64,000 bases of DNA, taken from JAZKID01 sp965247525 (GTDB lineage Bacteria > Pseudomonadota > Alphaproteobacteria > Rhizobiales > UBA4765). The translations under genes were made by a program, and so were the position numbers. Below the pieces are notes generated by a model. It did no database searches and was not told the DNA's origin. It was given only the letters and a program-made list of their open reading frames with translations. The stretch lies in contig OZ252015.1 of the NCBI GenBank assembly GCA_965247525.1, positions 372,001 through 436,000 of the forward strand. The letters run 5' to 3'. This document shows positions 26,337 through 35,624 of this stretch, in pieces; positions within the stretch are counted from its first letter, which is position 1; each line of letters starts with the position of its first letter.

Positions 26337-28003
26337 GTGAGTGCGCAACATCGTCAATAGAAACTCAAAACCTTTTCAAACCTTTTTTGAAAAAAGCTTT
26401 TGTGATAAGTCAATTAAGTGCCAGCGTTGGGCTTACGCCTGTTGTTTTCAGTCTTGTAGTTTATGACAAGATTATTGCATCAGGATCAATCAAAGGCCTT
26501 ACTCAGCTTATGTGTGGTGTTGGCCTCATCGTTCTATTTGATATTTTACTTCGCAAAAAAAGAAGCGTGATATTGGTTTCGCTGGCAACAAAACTTCATA
26601 ATAACGTAACACCAGATATTTTTGAAAAACTTGTTTTTCTCCCACAAATAACGCTTGATCGCCTGAATCTGACATCACAACTCTCGCGTTTCCGTGATTA
26701 TGATGCTGTAAAAGAGTTTTTAACCAGCTCTCTCGTCATCGCAATTCTAGAACTTCCAATGATTATCGCTTACCTGCTTGTTACAGGTTTGGTTTGTGGC
26801 ATTTTTGTTTATGTGCCTTTGCTCTTTATTTTTTTATATGTTTGTATTGGCATCTATGCTTTTAGATCGTTGAGAGTTGTTTCCGCAAACACAGCCAAAA
26901 CCGCTTCGAAAAAAAATGCTTTCTTGATCGAAGTTTTAGAAAAACATGAGCATGTTTGCGCATGTGGATTACAAAACAGATGGATGGAGCGATGGAAAGA
27001 TTTATCACAAAATTCAAATAAAGCGGCAATGCGGTCTACTGTGCAAGCGCTTAAGCTTGATAAAATAAACAGTACGATTACAACGTGTGGGGTCATTTTC
27101 GGTTTGTGGGTTGGCGTCTACGGTGTCATTCACCTCCAATTTACAATTGGCGAAATGATCGCGGCCATGATGCTTCTGTGGCGTATTCTTATCCCAATCC
27201 AGCAAATCTGCAGTTCTCTTTGCCGCTTAAAACAAATTTCAGACTGCCATGGCCAACTACAAAATTTAAGTGCGACACAGGTTGAAACTGAAACTACTAA
27301 ATCATTAGAAAAAGAAAGGCTTTCATCGCTTCAGCTTCAACGTCTTACATTGCGCTATGATGGGCAGATTCACCCTGCACTTTTAAATATTAATTTAAAT
27401 ATTTTATGTGGAGAGCGGATTGCGATTTGCGGCGCCAGCGGAAGTGGAAAAACAACGCTTCTTCATGCGATGATGGGTCTTTATCAAGCACAGGCTGGAA
27501 CAATACATTTCAACGAAAAAGATATTCGTCAGTTTTCGAAAACGTTTTTTTGCCAATCCATGTGTTTTATCTCGCAGACACCTACATCGATTGAAGGTAA
27601 TCTGCGGATATTTTTAGAAAATGGTGATCCTACTCACACTGACAATGAAATCTATTCAGCATTGGAGGCCGTCGGGTCGCTTGAAACCGTTCTGGCCTGC
27701 CCAAACACAATTGATACAGATTTTACTCACGAAACCAATTTGTGGCTTTCACAAAGTGATATTCGTAAACTTTATCTGGCGCGCGCTTGCCTTCATTCTG
27801 CTGATTTGTTTTTTATCGATGACTTTTCGTCATCAAGCACAGATCTTATAAACGCAACTCAGCAATTTTTGAAAAGACTGTCAGACCATAAAACGGCTGT
27901 TGTTGTAACCCAAAGCCAATCTCTGCTCGCAAACGTTCAACGTGCTTATGGCATGCGGTGCGGCGAGTTATTTCCTCTCAACTTAGAAAAGACAGATTCA
28001 TGA
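26333..28003 (+). CDS. Type I secretion-like ABC half-transporter, partner subunit
   Basis: 556 residues: six predicted membrane segments, then an ABC domain. Walker A is intact (GASGSGKTTLL, near residue 366) and a Q-loop Gln is present (FISQTP). The signature is LSQSD instead of LSGGQ, the Walker B Glu is Asp (FFIDDFSSSSTD), and the H-loop His is Gln (VVTQSQ). It probably forms a heterodimer with the preceding subunit, in which this protein binds ATP. It overlaps both neighbours by four bases. The DNA is AT-rich compared with the flanking core genes. No substrate with RTX repeats is visible nearby. Confidence 0.82.
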   Translation: MSECATSSIETQNLFKPFLKKAFVISQLSASVGLTPVVFSLVVYDKIIASGSIKGLTQLMCGVGLIVLFDILLRKKRSVILVSLATKLHNNVTPDIFEKLVFLPQITLDRLNLTSQLSRFRDYDAVKEFLTSSLVIAILELPMIIAYLLVTGLVCGIFVYVPLLFIFLYVCIGIYAFRSLRVVSANTAKTASKKNAFLIEVLEKHEHVCACGLQNRWMERWKDLSQNSNKAAMRSTVQALKLDKINSTITTCGVIFGLWVGVYGVIHLQFTIGEMIAAMMLLWRILIPIQQICSSLCRLKQISDCHGQLQNLSATQVETETTKSLEKERLSSLQLQRLTLRYDGQIHPALLNINLNILCGERIAICGASGSGKTTLLHAMMGLYQAQAGTIHFNEKDIRQFSKTFFCQSMCFISQTPTSIEGNLRIFLENGDPTHTDNEIYSALEAVGSLETVLACPNTIDTDFTHETNLWLSQSDIRKLYLARACLHSADLFFIDDFSSSSTDLINATQQFLKRLSDHKTAVVVTQSQSLLANVQRAYGMRCGELFPLNLEKTDS

Positions 28004-29334
28004 TGACCAAACCTATGTCTCCTGAAAGTTCAAAGTGCATTCAAAAACCCTATTTTGCGATAGCTTCCTCAAATTTCGAACCCTTGCTCAACGGTGATGA
28101 GTATGCAGGTTTTAAAAAATCTGTGGTGATAACCGGTAGCCTGATGTTGGCTTTTCTGGTCTGGGGCCATTTTACCGTCTTTGACGAGAGCATCTCCGCC
28201 TCGGGACAACTTCTTCCAGCGGGACATGTTCAAAGTGTTCAACATCTTGAAGGCGGAACGATAAGCGAAATTTATGTTGAAGACGGAGAGCTTGTCGACA
28301 AAGGCCAACAGCTTTTACGGCTAAACGGAAACAGTGCACAAGCCGACCTCGCGCAAATGCATTCGCGGCAAGACAGTTTGAAGGCCGAGCTTAGCCGTCT
28401 CAAAACTTTTTCTTCGCCTCAAACAGCTGGTTCGCCTCTTTCCTTGACCGACGACGAGAAAGCCATTCTTACCAGCATGGAGCAATCACGCGATCGTCAG
28501 CGCGCAGTTTTAGATATGCAGATTTCTCAAAAGAAAAAAGAATTTCTTTCTTTGTCTCTGACAAAAACAATGATGAATAAAAATCTTCACCTCCTTAAAC
28601 ATGAAAACGGAATAAAAATGAGTTTGGCGGCCAAAGGATTTGGCTCGCAATTAATGGCAATCACCAGTCAACGTGAGCTCAACGAGGCAGAAGCAAAGTT
28701 CAATGATATAGTTTCCATGGAAGCGCGTGCGCAAGACGCACTTGAAGAAGCTAAAAGGAAACGACAAGCGCTCGATGCCGACCTTTTGCAGCAAGCAATG
28801 AAAAGATACGGCGAGATTCAAGCACAGCTGGCAGAGCTTAGTAGCTCACTTACAAAACTTGAAGATGCCGCAGCGCGCACTATTATTACAAGTCCGGTTC
28901 GCGGATATATTAAAGGCCTTGGCGTTCATACGCTTGGCGGCGTCGTTGAGGCTGGTAAGCTTTTACTCGAAATTGTTCCTATAAACACGCCGCTTCAACT
29001 GGAAGCCATTATCGAGCCTCAGGACATTGCGCGCGTGCATGAGGGTGAGAAGGTAAAAATCAAAGTGTCAGCCTATGACTATGCACGTTATGGTTATGCA
29101 ACAGGCCACGTAAGCAATGTCTCAGCATCGACGTTCCAAACTGCTGAAGGCCGCGCTTTTTACAAAACAAAAATTGCGCTCGACCAGCCCTATATTGGGA
29201 ATGCGGACAGTGGTGCGCGTCTCAGCGCTGGCATGACGGTAGACGCCAGTATCATCACAGGTGAGAAAACAGTGCTGCAATATCTTTTAAAGCCGGTTTA
29301 TACGCTGAGTGAAGGCGCGTTTCGCGAGCATTAA
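28000..29334 (+). CDS. HlyD-family membrane fusion protein of type I secretion
   Basis: 444 residues. One N-terminal membrane segment (VITGSLMLAFLVWGHFTVF) is followed by a half-lipoyl motif (GQLLPAGHVQSVQHLEGGTISEIYVEDGELVDKGQ), a long coiled coil (about residues 105-285), a second lipoyl half (TSPVRGYIKGLGVHTLGGVVEAGK) and a beta-barrel end. This is the PrtE/HlyD adaptor layout, linking the inner-membrane ABC pair to an outer-membrane TolC-like channel. The start overlaps the ABC gene (ATGATGA). No TolC gene is in the window, so the channel must be encoded elsewhere. Confidence 0.92.
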   Translation: MMTKPMSPESSKCIQKPYFAIASSNFEPLLNGDEYAGFKKSVVITGSLMLAFLVWGHFTVFDESISASGQLLPAGHVQSVQHLEGGTISEIYVEDGELVDKGQQLLRLNGNSAQADLAQMHSRQDSLKAELSRLKTFSSPQTAGSPLSLTDDEKAILTSMEQSRDRQRAVLDMQISQKKKEFLSLSLTKTMMNKNLHLLKHENGIKMSLAAKGFGSQLMAITSQRELNEAEAKFNDIVSMEARAQDALEEAKRKRQALDADLLQQAMKRYGEIQAQLAELSSSLTKLEDAAARTIITSPVRGYIKGLGVHTLGGVVEAGKLLLEIVPINTPLQLEAIIEPQDIARVHEGEKVKIKVSAYDYARYGYATGHVSNVSASTFQTAEGRAFYKTKIALDQPYIGNADSGARLSAGMTVDASIITGEKTVLQYLLKPVYTLSEGAFREH

Positions 29335-30248
29335 TTTTTAGGCATTTTGTCTTTATTCTGACGAGCCGCGCGCTTTTTTTCTGAGAAAATGAAATCAGGG
29401 TCAGAAAAGCGCTGTTTAAAAGGTGCTTTGAGTTGGTCTACAAAGCGCTCGGGCATCGCGTGGGAAATGCCGACATTGACCGGCGGGCGGCGGTCTGGCC
29501 GAAAATACGTGCCAAAAATTTCATCCCAAAGCATCAGGTTTTCACCATAATTGGTGTTGCCCTCTCGAAGCTTGCGTGAATGGTGCCAGCGGTGAAGCTC
29601 AGGCGTATTAAAAATAAAACTGAGAAAACCAAAACGCATTTCAACATTGCAATGCGTCATAATACCAATAAAAGCTGTGATCGCGGCCGCCCATGAAAAA
29701 ACAAGGTCAGGAGCGCCAAGAACAAATAAAAGTGGCAGGCCGAATAGCAATCCTGTCACGCTGTCGACGAAATGAAACCGTCCAGTGTTCCAGAACCAAA
29801 GCCGCGGCGCTGAATGATGCACGGCGTGAAATGGCCAGAGCCAGCGCACCTCGTGTGCCATCCTGTGTTTCCAATAAAGCCCAAATTCCATGACTACGAG
29901 CGCAAGCACGACTTGAAACCAAACTGGCGCGGCATATGGCCACAGATGCAGCCCAGCGCCACCTAGCCATTCGGCAAGGCCCATGATCGTTCCAACGACC
30001 ACAAGCACCTGTACGATGCCCTTGCTGAGCAATGTATGGGCAAGATCAACTTTCACCTGACCATCATTCTCAAGCCATTTGCGCTCGTGCGGAAAATTGC
30101 GCTCCAGCCACCATAAAGAGGTCGCAAGGCAAACATACACAATGTTGAAGCCAAAAATCGGGTGATGTAGCGTGATCCCAATCTGCGTGCCGACACAGGC
30201 GGCAATCAGCAGTCCGGGCCAGAAAATATAGGTAAAGATGCGCTGCAT
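29331..30248 (-). CDS. Fatty acid hydroxylase / sterol desaturase family membrane protein
   Basis: 305 residues with several membrane segments and the di-iron histidine boxes of the family: HRMAH, HAVHH and HRWHH, plus a single His in MTHCNVEMRF. Members hydroxylate or desaturate lipids (sterols, hopanoids, carotenoids, fatty acids) using oxygen. The true substrate cannot be read here. The end overlaps the HlyD gene by four bases, tail to tail. The C-terminal tail is Lys/Arg-rich. Confidence 0.9.
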   Translation of the reverse strand: MQRIFTYIFWPGLLIAACVGTQIGITLHHPIFGFNIVYVCLATSLWWLERNFPHERKWLENDGQVKVDLAHTLLSKGIVQVLVVVGTIMGLAEWLGGAGLHLWPYAAPVWFQVVLALVVMEFGLYWKHRMAHEVRWLWPFHAVHHSAPRLWFWNTGRFHFVDSVTGLLFGLPLLFVLGAPDLVFSWAAAITAFIGIMTHCNVEMRFGFLSFIFNTPELHRWHHSRKLREGNTNYGENLMLWDEIFGTYFRPDRRPPVNVGISHAMPERFVDQLKAPFKQRFSDPDFIFSEKKRAARQNKDKMPKN

Positions 30249-30341
30249 TTAACTTTCCAATAGAAAGTCATATTGCTATTGCACGAGAAAATTACAAGTT
30301 TTTAATACTGAGCCAATCTTAGTTATAGTTAAATACCAAAT

Positions 30342-30626
30342 TTACGCACTGAGAGCGCGAATGTCATGGAGTGCTTCTTTTTTAACAGGTCCGCTTGGCA
30401 TCAATGCATAAAGTTTTTGCGCCAGATCTTTCGCGTCGGCATTTCCTGTTGATTTGAACAAATCCACAGCAAATTTGATTGCTGCAGGCGTATCTCCGGT
30501 ACGTGCTTCAAAGCGCCCAATTTCACCAGCATTCTTAAAGCTGGAAACATTGAGTGCATCTGCGAACTGCATTGTGCTCGAACTGCGCGGGAGTGCTCCG
30601 TTACCGTCCAGACCTTTAACGCTCAT
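30342..30626 (-). CDS. Hypothetical protein, 94 aa
   Basis: I recognise no family. It is soluble, with no signal peptide, and its C-terminal half (AAIKFAVDLFKSTGNADAKDLAQKLYALM) looks helical. AAGGATGAAGG precedes the ATG at 30626, which I prefer to the ATG at 30635. It stands alone. Confidence 0.6.
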   Translation of the reverse strand: MSVKGLDGNGALPRSSSTMQFADALNVSSFKNAGEIGRFEARTGDTPAAIKFAVDLFKSTGNADAKDLAQKLYALMPSGPVKKEALHDIRALSA

Positions 30627-30785
30627 TGCCTTCATCCTTCACACGGCGCGCCAGACCTATGCCTGTGTCACTGCCGTTACCTGTTCAACTTCATCTAATC
30701 TGACGGCAAATTCTCAATTCGGCGTAAAACAATGCAGTCAAGAAATGTTTGACTTATTATCTAAAGATTGAGTGAATGGTTTTTC

Positions 30786-30809
30786 AAAAGCCTGATAAAT
30801 AAGGCTTTT
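30786..30809. promoter_or_regulatory. Hairpin in the leader of the DUF2147 gene
   Basis: AAAAGCCT and AGGCTTTT flank an eight-base AT loop, 21 bases before the next start codon. It could be a leader structure or the remnant of a terminator. There is no gene for it to terminate on either strand. Confidence 0.35.
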
Positions 30810-30830
30810 AGAGATTAAGGGCGCAGGACA

Positions 30831-31277
30831 ATGCACAAGACGCAAAAGAATGTTTTTTACGCAGTCCGATTTTCGCTCCATGTATATTTCATTTTGGCTG
30901 TTATTTTGACATCCCTTCAAGCCAATGCCGCCGATATTACCGGCATTTGGATGAAAGACGATTTAAGCGCTCGTCTGCGGTTAGCACCCTGCGGCGCTTT
31001 AATTTGCGGTCGATTGATATGGCTCAAAAATCCACGCAAGGATATTTACAATCCAAACCGCGTTTTGCGAACAGAACCTTTAACCGGGCAAAGAATGTTG
31101 TGGGATCTTGATTTTCTAACCTCAAAGCATTCCCGGCCAAAAGGCCGATTTTACAATTATGAGGACGGCCGTGTTTATGACGTGCTTGTTGATCTTCAAA
31201 ACAACAGAATGTTTGTGCAAGGCTGCGTCAGCGGCGGTGTCATTTGCATCAAAACAACCTGGTTGAAATCAGATTAA
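30831..31277 (+). CDS. DUF2147 family secreted protein
   Basis: 148 residues. An N-terminal signal peptide (HVYFILAVILTSLQANA) leads into a DUF2147 domain starting ADITGIWMKDDLSARLRLAPCG, with the conserved cysteine pair CGALICGRLIWL and another pair near GCVSGGVIC. The fold is a small periplasmic beta-barrel of unknown role. Length is normal for the family. It probably stands alone or heads a short unit with the next gene, 67 bases on. Confidence 0.85.
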   Translation: MHKTQKNVFYAVRFSLHVYFILAVILTSLQANAADITGIWMKDDLSARLRLAPCGALICGRLIWLKNPRKDIYNPNRVLRTEPLTGQRMLWDLDFLTSKHSRPKGRFYNYEDGRVYDVLVDLQNNRMFVQGCVSGGVICIKTTWLKSD

Positions 31278-31344
31278 AACTTAAAAATTCCAATTGCATT
31301 TTTTAATAAGCAAGCTCAGTCTGACGCGTCGAAAGGACACATTC

Positions 31345-31638
31345 ATGAAATATCTTAGCTTGGCACTTGTTTCTGCTTTTCTCCTTGCCGCCCCTGCATT
31401 GCAGGCCGCCGAGAAAAAAGCCACCACTACAATTACTGAAGTGACGACACCTGCTGCAACCACGACGACCGCAACAGCGACTGTAAAACCTAAACGTGAA
31501 ATGAGCGAAAAACAAAAGCATAATGTCGCTGTCATGCGCGCTTGCGGCGCTGAATGGCGTGCGGCAAAAACAGCCGGAAAAGTAAAAGACCAGAAATGGC
31601 GGACTTATCTTGCCGAATGCCGCAAGCGCCAAGCCTAA
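31345..31638 (+). CDS. PsiF-repeat family small periplasmic protein
   Basis: 97 residues from ATG 31345, which has AAAGGA eight bases before it. A signal peptide (LALVSAFLLAAPALQA) is followed by a Thr-rich linker and one PsiF-like repeat (RACGAEWRAAKTAGKVKDQK, ending ECRKRQA) with its two conserved cysteines. PsiF of E. coli is phosphate-starvation inducible; function is unknown. No pho box was recognised upstream. Confidence 0.85.
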   Translation: MKYLSLALVSAFLLAAPALQAAEKKATTTITEVTTPAATTTTATATVKPKREMSEKQKHNVAVMRACGAEWRAAKTAGKVKDQKWRTYLAECRKRQA

Positions 31639-31648
31639 GTAAAATTGA

Positions 31649-32299
31649 TCAGCGCGCGGCTACCGCGCGCAGATCTTTACCGACATCCATGCCTTTTTGG
31701 ACAGCAGGCCTGCTGCCGCATTTTTCAAACCAGGTTTTGATATGTGGATAGTTTTCGAGGCTTACGCCTTGTTTTTCGTGCGAATTGATCCAAGGGAAAA
31801 CAGAAATGTCGGCAATTGAATAATCGGTACAGATAAATTCTCTCTCCAACAAATGTTTGTCGAGAACGCCGTAAAGGCGCTGCGCTTCATTCGTATAGCG
31901 TGTAATCGCGTAAGGAACTTTTTCTGGCGCAAAATGCCTGAAATGATGAGCTTGCCCCAACATTGGGCCAAGGCTCGCCATCTGCCAAAACAGCCATTGC
32001 TCAATTTCGCTTTTATGCCGCTCATCCTCTGCGTAAAATTTGCCTGTCTTGCGTGCCAGATACATCAAGATGGCCGCAGATTCAAAAATGGCGATTGATT
32101 TTTTATCCGGACCTTCCATATCGACTAAAGCCGGCATTTTGTTGTTTGGTGATATTTTCAGAAAATCAGGCTTGAACTGCTCGCCTTGAGAAATATTGAC
32201 GGGCTTAAGCTGATAACCCAGCGCGCATTCCTCGAGCATGATGCTGATTTTGAGCCCATTGGGGGTTGGCCAGAAGTAAAGGTTGATTGGATAAGACAT
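31649..32299 (-). CDS. Glutathione S-transferase, Nu/Ure2-like
   Basis: 216 residues with a thioredoxin-fold N-terminal domain (INLYFWPTPNGLKISIMLEE, then NNKMPALVD with the glutathione-binding cis-Pro) and an all-helical C-terminal domain (IADISVFPWI). The TPNG start and SPNNKMPAL resemble the YfcG/YghU group, which act as disulfide oxidoreductases. It is divergent from kup and converges with the PsiF gene. Confidence 0.88.
   Translation of the reverse strand: MSYPINLYFWPTPNGLKISIMLEECALGYQLKPVNISQGEQFKPDFLKISPNNKMPALVDMEGPDKKSIAIFESAAILMYLARKTGKFYAEDERHKSEIEQWLFWQMASLGPMLGQAHHFRHFAPEKVPYAITRYTNEAQRLYGVLDKHLLEREFICTDYSIADISVFPWINSHEKQGVSLENYPHIKTWFEKCGSRPAVQKGMDVGKDLRAVAAR
31652..31670. terminator. 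GC-rich hairpin over the GST stop region
   Basis: GCGCGCGG and CCGCGCGC form a perfect 8-bp stem with loop CTA. It covers the last codons of the GST gene and lies 14 bases after the PsiF stop. The T tract is poor on both strands (TGATCAATTTTA on the minus), so this is a possible, not a proven, shared terminator. Confidence 0.35.
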
Positions 32300-32489
32300 A
32301 GGTGCAGGCTGTAACGCCTCGATTTACGCTTTAAAAGCCTAAAATGAGGAAATTCAGAGCTTTATTGCGGCCGCTTTGTCAAAATGGCTGGCTTTACCCT
32401 GTTGCTGCGGTGCGGTATACACGCGCCATGACACAGCTGCGTCCTCGCTCATTTTGCGCTTTTTTCAGCAGATCGTTTTAAGCTCCGCC

Positions 32490-34370
32490 ATGACACATTC
32501 CAATTACGCCGAAAAGGCTCATTCCCCGCGCGCATTGCTATGGCTGACAATTGGCGCAATCGGCGTTGTTTTTGGAGATATTGGTACCAGCCCGCTTTAT
32601 GCGCTTCGAGAATCTCTTGCACATATTAGCAAAGATGGCCTTGAGCGTTCTGAGGTTGTCGGCACGGTATCTCTCATCCTTTGGGCATTGATCATTGTTG
32701 TGACGATCAAATACATTTTTTTCATCATGCGTGCAGACAATAAAGGTGAAGGTGGAACGCTGTCTCTGGTAGCGCTCGCTCAAAAAGGTCTGGGCAAAAG
32801 CACGCCATTGGTGTTTTCGCTTGGGCTTTTAGGTGCAGGACTGTTTTTTGGCGATGCATTCATCACGCCGGCAATTTCTGTATTGTCGGCAATTGAAGGG
32901 CTGAAAATTGTTCAGCCGCATCTTGAGCCGTATATCATACCGCTGACGATCGCTTTGATCATTATACTTTTTTCAGTCCAAAGCCGAGGGACTGCCAAAA
33001 TTTCATCGTTTTTTGGGCCTGTGACGGCTGTTTGGTTTGTTGTTCTTGCTGTGAACGGTGTTTCGCACATCGCCGATGATTTAAGTATTTTTGCGTCTTT
33101 CAATCCGATAAATGCCGGTGCATTTTTAATCCGACACGGTCTTGTCGGCTTTACTGTGATGGGTTCTGTGTTTCTTGCCGTAACCGGCGCAGAGGCGATT
33201 TACACCGACATGGGACATTTTGGCAAAAAGCCTATTCGTATGGGCTGGCTGTTTGTCGTCTTTCCATCTTTGGCGCTGAATTATCTTGGGCAAGGTGCGT
33301 TTGTTCTTCACAACCCGCAAGGTGTAAGCGATCCGTTTTATCTGATGACGCCCGAATGGGCGCTCGTACCAATGATTTTGCTTGCGACATGCGCCACAGT
33401 GATTGCGAGCCAGGCTGTTATTACCGGCACTTATTCGCTTGTTCAGCAGGCTGTGCAGCTTGGATTGCTGCCGCGCGTGGATATTCGCTTTACATCCGAA
33501 ACACAGGCCGGACAAATTTATTTGCCCGCAATGAATACGATCTTGATGATCGGTGTCGTAATGCTTGTGCTGTTTTTTCGTAACTCAAGCAATCTCGCAT
33601 CGGCCTACGGTATCGCAGTTTCCGGAACAATGATTGTTACAACAACGCTTGCATTGATCGTGGCTGTTAAAGTTTGGAAATGGCCATTATGGGCCACGGC
33701 GCTTGTCGCTTGTTCATTTTATTTTATTGATGCCGCATTCTTTACGTCCAACCTTTTGAAAGTTGCCGATGGTGGTTGGGTGCCACTGACTATTGCGGCT
33801 GTTGTCATTTTGGTTATGAGCACGTGGGTGAAGGGATCGAAAATTGTAGCTGACAAAACGCGAGGTGATACCCTGCCTCTTTCGACCTTGCTAAACTCTT
33901 TGCACAGCGTCACGCGCGTTCCGGGCATGGCCGTTTTTCTCACAAGTGATCCAGATTCCGCTCCGCACGCTTTGCTTCATAATTTGAAACACAATAAGGT
34001 GTTGCATAAACAGAATGTCATTTTGACAGTGCGAACATTGATGCAACCGCGTGTCGAGCAAAGTGAGCGCACAGAAATCAAGCAGCTTTCAGAAGACTTC
34101 TGGCAGGTCGTTCTGACATATGGATATATGGAAACGCCGAATGTGCCGCGTGCGCTTGCGCATTGCCGTAAAATGGGTGTTGCGTTTGATATTATGTCGA
34201 CATCTTTTTTCCTCGGACGACGTACATTCAAAATGAGCCCCACTCCGCGGATGGCTGCATGGCGTGAGCGGCTGTATTTCCTGCTTGCCAAAAGTGCAAC
34301 CAACGCTACGGAATTTTTTAGTATTCCCTCGGGACGTGTCGTCGAGCTTGGCGCGCAGATACTGATTTAG
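32490..34370 (+). CDS. kup: Potassium uptake protein Kup
   Basis: 626 residues from ATG 32490. It is a KUP/HAK/KT proton-coupled K+ transporter with about 12 membrane segments. Signatures are IGVVFGDIGTSPLYALRE, GEGGTLSLVAL and GDAFITPAISVLSA. The C-terminal ~150 residues form the cytosolic domain (RVPGMAVFLTSDPDSAPHALLHNLKHNKVLH). The frame is open further upstream to 32376, but the chosen start gives the normal N-terminus. A GTG-started DedA gene follows at two bases. Confidence 0.95.
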   Translation: MTHSNYAEKAHSPRALLWLTIGAIGVVFGDIGTSPLYALRESLAHISKDGLERSEVVGTVSLILWALIIVVTIKYIFFIMRADNKGEGGTLSLVALAQKGLGKSTPLVFSLGLLGAGLFFGDAFITPAISVLSAIEGLKIVQPHLEPYIIPLTIALIIILFSVQSRGTAKISSFFGPVTAVWFVVLAVNGVSHIADDLSIFASFNPINAGAFLIRHGLVGFTVMGSVFLAVTGAEAIYTDMGHFGKKPIRMGWLFVVFPSLALNYLGQGAFVLHNPQGVSDPFYLMTPEWALVPMILLATCATVIASQAVITGTYSLVQQAVQLGLLPRVDIRFTSETQAGQIYLPAMNTILMIGVVMLVLFFRNSSNLASAYGIAVSGTMIVTTTLALIVAVKVWKWPLWATALVACSFYFIDAAFFTSNLLKVADGGWVPLTIAAVVILVMSTWVKGSKIVADKTRGDTLPLSTLLNSLHSVTRVPGMAVFLTSDPDSAPHALLHNLKHNKVLHKQNVILTVRTLMQPRVEQSERTEIKQLSEDFWQVVLTYGYMETPNVPRALAHCRKMGVAFDIMSTSFFLGRRTFKMSPTPRMAAWRERLYFLLAKSATNATEFFSIPSGRVVELGAQILI

Positions 34371-34372
34371 AG

Positions 34373-34891
34373 GTGTGGATATTCGACGCTGGACATCATG
34401 TAATTGAGTTCATCAAGCTGCATCAACAGGCTGGGCCTTTTATTCTTGCCGCTGTCGCATTTGGTGAAAGCCTTGCCTTTATCTCTCTGTTCATTCCAGC
34501 AACATTCATCATGATGGGGCTTGGTGGAATTATAGGAATGGGCGGGCTTGATTTCTGGCCTTTTTGTATAGGCGCAAGTATTGGTGCAATTCTTGGCGAC
34601 ATCATCTCTTATGAGTTCGGAAGATATTACGGCCTTCAAATTCGCAAGTTCAAAATCGTTGCAAAACATAGGCGATTACTCGCTATTGGGCGTCATTATT
34701 TTCGTAAATGGGGCGCTGTCAGTGTCGCAATTGGACGGTTTATCGGTCCCGCGCGCGCAGTTGTGCCATTGTGCGCAGGCCTTAACCACATGAATCGCTT
34801 GGCATTTCTTGCGATTACGGCATTGAGCGCACCTGTCTGGTCTTTTATGCTGTTGGCACCGGGGGCAATAGGGCTTTCCGCCATTTTGTAA
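34373..34891 (+). CDS. DedA family membrane protein
   Basis: 172 residues. The start is GTG, two bases after the kup stop (TAGAGGTG), so it is probably read by reinitiation. The DedA/SNARE-associated (VTT) fold shows in FGESLAFISLFIPATFIMMGLGGIIG, GASIGAILGDIISYEFGRYYG and the conserved GRFIGPARAVVPLCAGLNHM. Members are undecaprenyl-phosphate or phospholipid translocases needed for envelope integrity and pH tolerance. It is shorter than many DedA proteins (about 200). Confidence 0.9.
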   Translation: MWIFDAGHHVIEFIKLHQQAGPFILAAVAFGESLAFISLFIPATFIMMGLGGIIGMGGLDFWPFCIGASIGAILGDIISYEFGRYYGLQIRKFKIVAKHRRLLAIGRHYFRKWGAVSVAIGRFIGPARAVVPLCAGLNHMNRLAFLAITALSAPVWSFMLLAPGAIGLSAIL

Positions 34892-34984
34892 ACACAATGA
34901 TAGCATGTGGTTTGGCTGTAACTGAGAACAAATAACGTGTTCAAACGTTACATTTGCGTAACTTCACCCCCATTGGAGAATTCC

Positions 34985-35575
34985 ATGTTGAAACAAGCTC
35001 TCGCAGTACTCGCACTATCAGCCGTAGCTGCACTTCCAGTTAAAGCCGAAACTTCTATGAAGATGAAAGACAGCGTCACTGTTGGCGGAGCGCCAATGTA
35101 TGCTTCAAAGAACATCATTCAGAATGCAATCAATTCAAAAGATCACACAACACTGGTTGCTGCCGTTAAAGCTGCTGGCCTTGTTGAAACTCTTGAAGGC
35201 CCAGGCCCATTTACAGTTTTCGCTCCTACAAACGCAGCTTTCAAAAAACTGCCAAACGGAACTGTAGAAACACTTTTGAAACCAGAAAATAAAGAAACAT
35301 TAAAAGGCGTTCTGACTTACCACGTGGTATCAGGCAAATTATCTTCAACAGATCTTGCAAAGCTTATTGCTGATGGCAACGGTTCAGCCAAACTGGAAAC
35401 AGTTGCAGGCGGCACATTGACAGCAACAAGCCCATCAGCTGGTAAAATTGAACTGACAGACGAAAAAGGCGGCAAGTCGATGGTGACTATCGCTGACGTC
35501 AACCAGTCAAACGGCGTCATTCACGTTGTAGACACAGTGTTGATGCCAGCTGAATCAGCTTCGGAAAAAATGTAA
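34985..35575 (+). CDS. Secreted fasciclin-domain protein
   Basis: 196 residues from the ATG at 34985, which has GGAGAA before it. A signal peptide (LAVLALSAVAALPVKA) precedes one FAS1 domain with the H1 motif FTVFAPTNAAFKKLPNGTVETLL, the central YH in LTYHVVSGKLS and the H2 motif SNGVIHVVDTVLMP. FAS1 proteins mediate adhesion or bind surface ligands. Codon use is noticeably regular and may reflect high expression. A strong terminator follows. Confidence 0.93.
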   Translation: MLKQALAVLALSAVAALPVKAETSMKMKDSVTVGGAPMYASKNIIQNAINSKDHTTLVAAVKAAGLVETLEGPGPFTVFAPTNAAFKKLPNGTVETLLKPENKETLKGVLTYHVVSGKLSSTDLAKLIADGNGSAKLETVAGGTLTATSPSAGKIELTDEKGGKSMVTIADVNQSNGVIHVVDTVLMPAESASEKM

Positions 35576-35593
35576 AGCATCTTTGCTTTTAAG

Positions 35594-35622
35594 AAGGCCG
35601 GGCTTTTGCCCGGCTTTTTTTT
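35594..35622 (+). terminator. Rho-independent terminator after the fasciclin gene
   Basis: GCCGGGC and GCCCGGC form a 7-bp stem with a TTTT loop, extended by AAG/TTT pairs and followed by a T run. It lies in the 49 bases between the fasciclin stop and the convergent gatB stop. The minus strand has no T run after the stem. Confidence 0.92.
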
Positions 35623-35624
35623 GC

